Positions 56,795-64,000 of a stretch of DNA of 64,000 nucleotides are shown piece after piece. Origin of the DNA: Tenodera sinensis. Lineage: Eukaryota; Arthropoda; Insecta; Mantodea; Mantidae. The notes under the pieces were generated by a model. It worked only from the letters and a program-made list of their open reading frames with translations, was not told where the DNA came from and did not search any database. The stretch covers positions 52,166,076 through 52,230,075 of the forward strand of contig CM060970.1 in NCBI GenBank assembly GCA_030765045.1. Direction: 5' to 3'. The position numbers and the translations under genes are program-made. The stretch's first letter is position 1; each line of letters starts with the position of its first letter.

Positions 56795-57046
56795 ACTGGA
56801 ACATCGTTGTTCATTTTTTATACGTCATATACAAAGAGAATGAAATTTGAAAGCTTTAAAAGATTTGACTGTCGCTCAAAGTCTAGTGTATTCCCATATT
56901 GCTTATTTTCTTGTAGGTGCAAGGAGAATAAGATAATTTCTGCAAATTATTTCAATTAACAGGAAGAAGATAGAGGAATAAGAAATCGTAAGAATGGTTA
57001 GTACAAGAGTAGAGAAAGTCATGTGAGTGCAACACATCAGATTTTT
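56795..57046 (-). repeat. Rep-A, minus strand, 5' third with an internal microinversion
   Basis: GAAAGCTTTAAAAGATTTGA, GATAGAGGAATAAGAAATCG and TGCAACACATCAGATTTTTA match Rep-A in reverse. Positions 56898-56929, however, read in the forward Rep-A direction (CTTGTAGGTGCAAGGAGAAT) and have been flipped in place. Confidence 0.9.
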
Positions 57047-57839
57047 AAGAATAGTGGGTAGAGACAGTCATGTGAATTCACATCTCAATAGTATATACTA
57101 TTTTATTTACATGTACAATATGGCACAGTATTCAAATCTAAGTATATAATCCCCCCCAGAAAAAAAAAAACTGCACTTCCTCGATATTCCGATTTTGGGT
57201 ATTTGAGTGGAAAAAATACTTCTATTCTTACAGCTCTAATCCAAACCAAATGGAAACCTCGACATGATCGTTATCATCTAGTTCACTCCCTAGATTGCTA
57301 GAAGACAATGGGAACTTGAAGATGCGAGTTGCAGTGTAGAGAGCCTAATTGTGTTGGTTGCATATAACACAAAAGCTGAGATTATGTCCCGAGGCATATG
57401 CCATGAACAATAGGAGCATTCTGGGATTCAAAGAAGATACCTGCTGCAGTCACTGCCATCTGGAAATTGTAGCTCTGCCTCCTATATGTAAACAACACAT
57501 GCTACCATCGGAATAAAAAGACATACTACAAACAGTTGGTTATGTATAAAGGATATAGTACAGGTGTTTATACCGAGAGCGAAGATACTCGTAAATCTCA
57601 TCTAAAGCAGGGCAAGAGTACAAAATGATTTCACACTGAGCCTTTGGTCAGACTACTGTATATCAGATCTGGAGATTCATCTCCACACCAGAAATCCTCT
57701 ATAGCCACAGCTTCACGTGTTTCGACACCGGTCCATCCTGCGGATATACGCAAACAAACATCTTTACTCCGATAACGAAAGTTTTGAGAGCACAAATTCC
57801 ACCTCGCAGCAGCGCCACACTTGCTTCTTCGTGGTCACT
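57047..57839. other. Nothing recognised
   Basis: AT-rich; a C run followed by an A run near 57151-57170. Confidence 0.4.
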
Positions 57840-57962
57840 TCTGACCTAAAAATACTGGACTTAAATAACTGAGGTGCTTCGCCTAGTGACCAACACAGAG
57901 CACGAAAATCTTTGGTGGGATTGGTCGGTCACCGGGGATCAAACCCGGGACCTCCCGAATAC
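57840..57962 (-). repeat. SINE-C, minus strand
   Basis: In reverse: GGGAGGTCCCGGGTTTGATC (B box), CCCGGTGACCGACCAATCC, AGATTTTCGTGCTCTG, then GGTCACTAGGCGAAGCACC. It is collinear with 49880-49970 and abuts SINE-D head to head. Confidence 0.72.
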
Positions 57963-58185
57963 GAGAGTCGGTCTGGGTGGCTCAGTTGGTTAGACGCTGG
58001 CCTACTCATCCCAAGGTCGCGGGTTCAAATCCGACCCAGACCAATGGTTTTTAAGTGTGCTTAAAAACGACAGCTCCATGTCAAAATTTATTGGCATGTA
58101 AAAGAACTCCTGGGGGATGAAATTCCGTCACACCGACGACGCTGATATGATCCTGGTAATTGACAAAGTCGTTAAAAATAAGCTT
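57963..58185 (+). repeat. SINE-D, best copy, tRNA-like head with paired acceptor stem
   Basis: The head has GGTCTGGGTGGCTCAGTTGG (A box), then TTAGACGCTGGCCTACTC, then GTCGCGGGTTCAAATCCG (B box) and CCCAGACCA. The first eight bases pair with CCCAGACC, so a cloverleaf acceptor stem is still visible. The body has CGACAGCTCCATGTC, TTGGCATGTAAAAGAACTCC, a CACACCGACGACGCTGATAT block and GTCGTTAAAAATAAG. The body motif is shared with 6317-6393, 14355-14434 and 63545-63690. Confidence 0.88.
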
Positions 58186-59419
58186 TTATCCAATCTTTAC
58201 ATTAAAATGACTAACATTGACGGTATAAATCGTGCGAAATTATGCTACTTCTGGCACCAGAAATTCAATGACGCAACTACCATGAAAACAAACAGCGATG
58301 ACGTCATCACAGCCACAATATAATTTTCTATAATGTGCCTGTAAGAGAACCTGAAATCGCCACTGTTGCAAACTAACGCATTTTTCGTTTCTCCATCCAC
58401 GAAGCTTTTCATGTTCTTTTTCGTAAACATCTTTTGATTTTTCTGGAATTAATAAAGTCACAGCACTCTTGGGTTCGTTCAAAATGTCGAGCGGAATACA
58501 ATCCATGTTTTCAGTAGTTATATCTTAACGTTCTATTTCCCTCTGTAATTGTTGAAACAAATTAAGCATCTCCGGAACCGTCTTTTTCGTTAGCCATGCT
58601 CTCTGACACATTATAATTTTACATTTATCAGATTTATTAGTTATTGTTTACGTATTCTAATTCTAGAATTGCATAAAATGTGTATAATACGTGTATAATA
58701 TTTTCATTGTGGTACCGTAAAAATTAAGGCATTCGCTGAACGTATGCTCGTATCACAATCAGTCCGATTATACACTAGTTGCACAAATAACTCAAGGCCG
58801 GGGGCGTGTGCGTTTTGCCATAGGTATCCTGCACATGGACTTTACTGTTATCGCTCGCGCATGTAAACAACTGCAGGTAGTTAACAGTCTGACCATGAAG
58901 TTTTGTATCCTTTGCTTTCGGCATTTTGAATTACTGGAACACTAAATAACACTCCACGTCTGCAGCTCACTGCGAGAAGAAACAAAACAGTCGCGCTATA
59001 CTACTCCTGACAGTGCATCTGCATACACTTACAAGGCAAGACTTCACTAGTTCGCAGATTACTATGTTACGTTGTTTTCAGCTCTTGCTTCTAGTGGCAG
59101 TTGTTTGTACATTTGATGGTCGTGCTGTACTTCTGACGTTATTCATACTCTGCGTCCAGCTAACCTGTACTGCATGCGAGCGCACATCCCTCCGGCCTTT
59201 ATAAATAACTATTATTGAAAAGATATGCAATAAATGTACCTGAGTTGAGAAAGTTACTTTAATTTAACACACTAAGCCTTTTACTCTTTATTTAGAGACC
59301 TCGTTACGACTTTTGAATTTCTTCTGCTGTGCCTCTGATGTAAATCTGTGAATGTTCGCACATTTTGTGTGTAATAGAGCCTTACTCACTCAATTTCAAA
59401 TCATCTTGTTCTTCTTCCT
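58186..59419. other. Nothing recognised
   Basis: Frames at 58240-58506 and 59013-59204 have no motif I recognise. Confidence 0.35.
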
Positions 59420-60180
59420 TCTTTGTTTACTCTCGTCCTGGCACACCCCCAGGACTTACAAGCTGGTGCCTCTCGAGGAGCAGACAAACTGGACCAGAGA
59501 TTGAAGGAAGGGTGTTCAGCCCGATATCTGGCATTCCTGGACTCCTATATGCCGATGATTTAATGGCAGGATCTATAACGGTAGTAGGGTTAGAAAAGGC
59601 GAAAAATGAAATTCAAAGTTAGGTGGGTAGTTGATAATAAGAATAGACATAAATAAATCGAAAGCTGTGGCTCGCAAAAAGGAGTAAAGCTACAAAAGTA
59701 AGAAAATGGGCATTACATCGCAAAAGAGCCGAAGTGGTTAAAGAATTTGATTACTTCGGAGAACGTTGAATAAATGGGAAATGGGTACCACATAGCAAAA
59801 AGAAAGAAGCAAAAGTAAAGGCGGCAATGATAGGCTTAAGAATATACAAATATAAGCTAGAAATGACAAATAATGAGTTGGAAAAAATATATCAGGAGTT
59901 AGTGGATAAAAAATGCTTTATACATCAGAGATTTAAGGGGCAACAGAGGTAAAAAAATAGGTGGATAAAATGTATAAAATGTTTTGTAAAGACCTACCAG
60001 GGTTGACAAGATCGGCACCAAAGGAAATAGTATAGGTAGAATTAGGAAAAATAAGAAAGAAAGGAATAATATTGGAAAGAATCATAATTTTTTGGTATAG
60101 ATGTCTGATTAAAGAAGAGCAAATTCTGGAATTATGTATGAAGCAGCAAAATAGTTTGAGAGCACAGATAGCTGGTAGCT
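59420..60180 (+). pseudogene. Decayed non-LTR retrotransposon reverse transcriptase
   Basis: GLLYADDLMAGSITVVGLEK, then AKNEIQ, contains the YADD catalytic box of the palm (about 59545-59610). Further down, across frameshifts, come KKKEAKVKAAMIGLRIYKYK, NELEKIYQELVDK, VDKMYKMFCKDLPGLTRSAP, then LERIIIFWYRCLIKEEQIL. The order and spacing fit the palm-to-C-terminal part of a non-LTR element with a long thumb/tail. The clade cannot be fixed from this much. Several frameshifts and stops show it is dead. Confidence 0.8.
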
Positions 60181-60419
60181 AAAAGAAGGAATTTAACCAA
60201 TGTGGGCAAATTGATGAGAACAAGAATAGAGGACATAAGAAGGCAGGAAATTTAGGGAAATTTAGAATATAAGGACTGATCAGTTTTATAAACAAATGCA
60301 AAGAAATTGGAACAACCATATGTATATTATTGCAGTAAACTAAAAAGAGAAGGGTTAGCTTGGACGTGAACAAGTATGAATTATGATATGAAATGAGGGT
60401 GAAATGGATGAAATATGAT

Positions 60420-60540
60420 GCAGTGGTTGTGGAATTAATGGCAGGAGAAGCCGGAGAACCCACAGAGGACCCACCCAGATGCCATTTTATCCACAACAAA
60501 TCTCGAAAACATGCCCTGGGATCGAACCCTGTGACCCTAA
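60420..60540 (-). repeat. SINE-B-like copy, diverged
   Basis: In reverse: AGGGTTCGATCCCAGGGCAT (B box), a TTGTTGTGGATAAAATGGC block, a GGGTTCTCCGGCTTCTCC block and CATTAATTCCACAACC, which are collinear with SINE-B but heavily mutated. Confidence 0.65.
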
Positions 60541-61879
60541 TTTTGAATCATTGAAGCAAAAGGTTTACAAGTAACAAAATAATATAAGAAATGCAGATGA
60601 TTACAAATGAATATGACCTGCAAAATGCTACACTGTTTAAATAAAATTGCTATTGAAATTGGACTGAAAATCTCAGCAAATAAGAATTTCTAAAATAGCC
60701 ATAAATTATAAACCCAAAGGCACACACAACCAAGGAAGATCGGAAATAGGCAGACCAAATTGGAGCCGAAGCGGATTGAAAAGTCCAAAACCGTGAAGAA
60801 GAATAAAAAGAAGCATAAGAAGAATGTGCCAGTTGTAATGGTTAGAGAGAGGGGGAGAGAAAATGTTACGTTTGAACATTATATCTTACAAGTCCTGTAT
60901 AAGAGATTACAGGAAAGACTGGCGTATCTCTTTGGTGATGTTCGTTTGTTACCTTCAGCAAATAACGTATGCAGGAGCCGCCACTGCCTCCTATCTAGAA
61001 CGAGAGAGAGGAACGTACCCTTTGTGCAAATGAAGAGCCCACAATTTCAGGGAGGTATCAGTATGCAGGTAAAGTCTAGGTGGCCGTTCCTCTTATCAGC
61101 GCTGCTTTATGTTCGTCATGTACTTTAAGAATACTTGCAGAAAAAGCTATTAGAAAGATAAGTCTTGAAACTCTCTTGTTTTTTTAGCTGGTTTCTTTTG
61201 ATCTTCCAGCGACGGAGGGTTAATATTGCTGTTTCTTTTATTATCGACAGAAAAACAAATGAACCAACATCGCGGGTGTGGGATTCAGACTTCTCTGGTT
61301 CAAAAGAAGGCGGATATTCGAATCTTCCGGTAATTGGATGAAAGTTTCCACAAAAGAGATCTTAATTTTCTGCATACTAAAGCTTGTTGTAGTTCCCCTG
61401 GCTGCTCTGTAATTTCAGTATTGAAGTCTAAGTATTCCGAAAACGGCTGTCAGTTGCAGGACTTCAGAATGGAAAAACAATTTTCTTTCTGGTTCAAATG
61501 TTTGTTCTTTTCGTTTTTGTATGCTTAGGGGTCAGGCAATATAGACCAGTCTAACCTTCGCTCGTACGAGCTAATGACGTCACCTTGCCTCTCCGCCTTA
61601 CCTCTTTCGTTTTGTACATTAAACATTTCCCCTTCAACCACGTAATCAAGCATTAGAGAGGTTTGTTTTTGAATCCCATGAATGCGGCATAGTTCAACAA
61701 ACAGCATGTGAAGGCCAACTCGCCCTCCCCTCTTACACATAAGGTTGGCCATCACTGGTATAGACTGAAGTATTGTAGCTGTTTATTTTACAAGGACCTG
61801 TGACCTTGACTTGGAAGATGAGGTTCAAGTCGGTCTCACTTCTAGGGCTTTTGTCCCAGCATATTTAGGTACAGAAATC
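60541..61879. other. Unclassified; 122-codon frame at 60760-61128
   Basis: The frame starts MEPKRIEKSKTVKKNKKKHK and is lysine-rich at the N terminus. I recognise no domain. It lies about 580 bp after the decayed reverse transcriptase and might be element-derived, but this is only positional. Confidence 0.2.
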
Positions 61880-62290
61880 AACTGTGTTCCACCGCGACAG
61901 TTAAGTGGTTGTTGTCACTGCACTAAATTCTCACTGTCACTTCAATAAGTAATTGACCTTCAACTTTTTATTTTCACTTCACTTAACTTTTACTGTAGCT
62001 TCACCATCTTCGTGACGTAGCGGCTTTAATTAAATACGCACGACGTAGCCTCTTCTTCTGGAAGTTTTACTCGCTGAGATTGAATACAAGATTTTTCCAT
62101 TCTCCCTTGCTGGAGTAGCAGCACTCATTACACGTTACTCATTATTCGTCACAAACTCACTCAGAGAATAGCACTTTTTGTCGCACCAGAATCGTACTTC
62201 TTACCTCACTCACACTCTCTCGCAAGAATATTGTGGTTAATGTAACAGCTGGTTAGCTGGTTAGAGTTCCAGAATATTCTAGAGAGGGAG
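61880..62290 (-). repeat. Possible LTR-B copy, minus strand
   Basis: In reverse: AAGCCGCTACGTCACGAAG, ACAGTAAAAGTTAAGTG, AAAAAGTTGAAGGTC and TTATTGAAGTGACAGTGAG resemble the 3' part of 44690-45130. Ends are not defined. Confidence 0.35.
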
Positions 62291-62295
62291 AAAAG

Positions 62296-62560
62296 GGAGC
62301 CCCCCTGAATCCCAAAAGAGCATTTTTAGAAAAAGTTGTGTGAACAGCATAGATCAAGTTAGCATAACAAAAAGTCAGCTAAGTATGAACCTTGTGTTCA
62401 AGTTCAGTTTATTTCAAGTACCCGATACACAATATTAAATAAAACCCTCCCACCCCGAACTACTCTTAGGGGCATATTTTTCCAAAATAGCTCTAGTTAT
62501 TTTGATTTAAATACCATGTTTAGTATGTTTACTTTCACGACAAATGAAATTTAGATTTTC
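62296..62560 (-). repeat. Rep-A fragment, minus strand, diverged
   Basis: GGAGCCCCCCTGAATCCC, AAAAGAGCATTTTTAGAAAA, GTGTGAACAGCATAGATC and CCCGAACTACTC. It shows many small changes. Confidence 0.72.
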
Positions 62561-63509
62561 AATTATTTTTCTCCTTTGCTCTTTATGACTAATAAGAAAT
62601 CCCTTGTAAACTTACAGTAGAGTGGAAATGTATTGTACTTTGGTTCCATAATTTGCGATGACCGAGTTCAAGGGGTTGGATAATTCCAGGACATCTTTTG
62701 GAGAAAAACCGATGCCACATTAAAAATAAATCATGTTATTAAGGATCAGCCAAAAAAACGTGAGACAGAAATACTTAAGAACATTCGTCTTCCAGAGAGC
62801 GAAACTTCTGTCCAATAAAGGAACAGAAATGCTAAAACACATTAGACGTTGAACCTTTATACAGCTATCGCGAAACGAGGCGATCGCAAGTTGCCTGCCA
62901 CATCGGTGGAGGTGATGTCATTGCACGAGTACAGTAACAGCACAAAACACAACTGGGCTCACTGCAGTGCATAGTGTCTCTCACTGTTCCACACATAAAA
63001 TGCTCCAGTACGAAAATCGAAACATTCACGTATTGCTGAACTAGTACAGGAATTTGGGAGTGAATATTTACTGCAAACGATGACAGAATAGAATATAAGT
63101 TATGCAGCAACGTTATCTATAACGTTCAAGCGTCGACTATATTTAGTCTGCTGTGTGTTCTGATCCTGTGACAGACTGACCCCTCCTGCCACCTATAGTT
63201 CGTACTCTACAACCTTTCGTTCCCTGTATGAAGTTTCGCTCCATACTCATTCTCTTGCAAAGCTGTTTTGGTGATATTCTCATTTGTTCAACGCCTAATG
63301 TAACATGGTGCGTCCGTGTTGAAAATTGCCCAGAAAATTAGTCTAGTGCGGAATAAGAGTAGACGCAGCGAGTAAAATTCACTAACGCTTTCAGTACTTA
63401 TCGTTGGGAAGGACATACATGATATTAAGCCATCAGAAGTAAAACTTCGGTATTATTTCCACCGCCATAGTCGAGAATGTGAAACAGTGCATGGTCAGGT
63501 GCGCGAAAT

Positions 63510-63511
<2 letters not shown>
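62561..63511. other. Nothing recognised
   Basis: An 81-codon minus frame at 62865-63110 has no motif. Confidence 0.4.

Positions 63512-63541
<30 letters not shown>
63512..63541. repeat. Poly(A) tract, about 30 bp
   Basis: A pure A run on the plus strand, next to the 3' end of a minus-strand SINE. A tail of that SINE would appear as T on this strand, so the A run belongs to something else or to the target. Confidence 0.93.
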
Positions 63542-63543
<2 letters not shown>

Positions 63544-63544
63544 A

Positions 63545-63690
63545 TTTTTTTGTTTAACGACGCTGTCAATTGCTAGGACCACATCAGCGTCGCCAGTGTG
63601 CCGCAATTGTGCCCCGCAAGAGTTATTTTAAATGCCAGTAAATCTACTGACATGGAGCTGTCGTTTTCAAGCACACTTAAAGCGTGTATA
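63545..63690 (-). repeat. SINE-D body, minus strand
   Basis: In reverse: AAGTGTGCTTGAAAACGACA, GCTCCATGTCAGTAGATTTA, CTGGCATTTAAAATAACTC, GGCGACGCTGATGTGGTCC and GACAGCGTCGTTAAACAAA. The tRNA-like head is absent. Confidence 0.82.
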
Positions 63691-63834
63691 TTTGAGTAGC
63701 TTCACAAAGGATGAGACGATAATTTCCTGGTTTACCATTTCTCTGTTCAGGATGCCAGTGTTACTAAAAGTGAGCACACTGAAGCCATGCCTACATCCCT
63801 GGTCCTTCTAAGCCTTAGAGATCTATGTCCTATT

Positions 63835-63930
63835 CACCAAGAAGCCAGAATCCAGGAACCGCTTTATCCATGACAAATCCCACATTCCGTGGGTAAGAAG
63901 TAGGCGGTTTAACTACCGGCGCCGTCTAGC
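63835..63930 (-). repeat. SINE-B-like head, diverged
   Basis: In reverse: GACGGCGCCGGTAGTTAAAC (decayed A box), TACCCACGGAATGTGGG, then TTGTCATGGATAAAGCGG, parallel to the SINE-B order. The B box is lost. Confidence 0.5.
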
Positions 63931-64000
63931 TTCTATATCGTCATTCAAAAATGAAGTACATAAACTGAACTGAGTATTTCAGACTAATGGTGAATGTAGA

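Noticed and set aside
57968..58041. A functional tRNA gene
   Set aside because: The head is followed by a SINE body shared with three other loci, and the anticodon arm is not convincing.
60179..60499. 106-codon minus-strand hydrophobic frame
   Set aside because: It overlaps the antisense of the decayed retrotransposon and a diverged SINE-B; the hydrophobicity is a by-product of A-rich sense sequence.

Overview
The window looks like repeat-rich intergenic DNA from a large animal genome, most likely an insect. It is AT-rich. It holds tRNA-derived SINEs, Jockey-type and other non-LTR retrotransposon debris, solo LTRs whose priming site matches tRNA-Leu, hAT transposon remnants and long dinucleotide tracts. 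A blattodean (cockroach or termite) is my best guess, but this rests only on the general style of the repeats. I found no convincing host gene, intact exon chain, rRNA, true tRNA gene or CRISPR array. Nearly all short open frames are chance frames or lie inside repeats.

The dominant feature is one noncoding repeat, called Rep-A here. It is about 860 bp when complete (12979-13835 and 27508-28370). I count 24 full, truncated or interrupted copies on both strands, covering roughly a sixth of the window by my approximate boundaries. It has a TC-type 5' end, a subterminal ACTTTCTCTACT motif repeated in inverse at the 3' end, an internal CA-rich tract and a 3' hairpin. These traits recall HINE (Helentron-associated) elements, but that classification is inference.

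Layout. 1-6 kb: small Rep-A pieces and a possible hAT N-terminal remnant (3914-4216). 5.8-14.6 kb: SINE pieces, an inverted-repeat element (6632-7307), an LTR fragment split by Rep-A (9158-10092), a solo LTR (11582-12172), a foldback element, full Rep-A and two converging SINEs. 15.9-21.3 kb: Rep-A pieces, a SINE with a perfect 13-bp target duplication, a Jockey RT tail, and an inverted-repeat element with a tRNA-like centre nested in Rep-A. 23.4-31 kb: LTRs with TATA box and poly(A) signal, a second foldback copy, a SINE and full Rep-A. 31.9-43.3 kb: many Rep-A copies, an RNase H pseudogene, and a 1,074-bp hAT transposon nested in Rep-A with a perfect 8-bp duplication. 44-64 kb: a second LTR-like family, a transposon-associated pseudogene, further LTR, SINE and Rep-A pieces, and a decayed non-LTR reverse transcriptase.

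Nothing here acts as a pathway. The value of the window is as a layered record of insertions: several nested pairs give their relative age and their exact ends.
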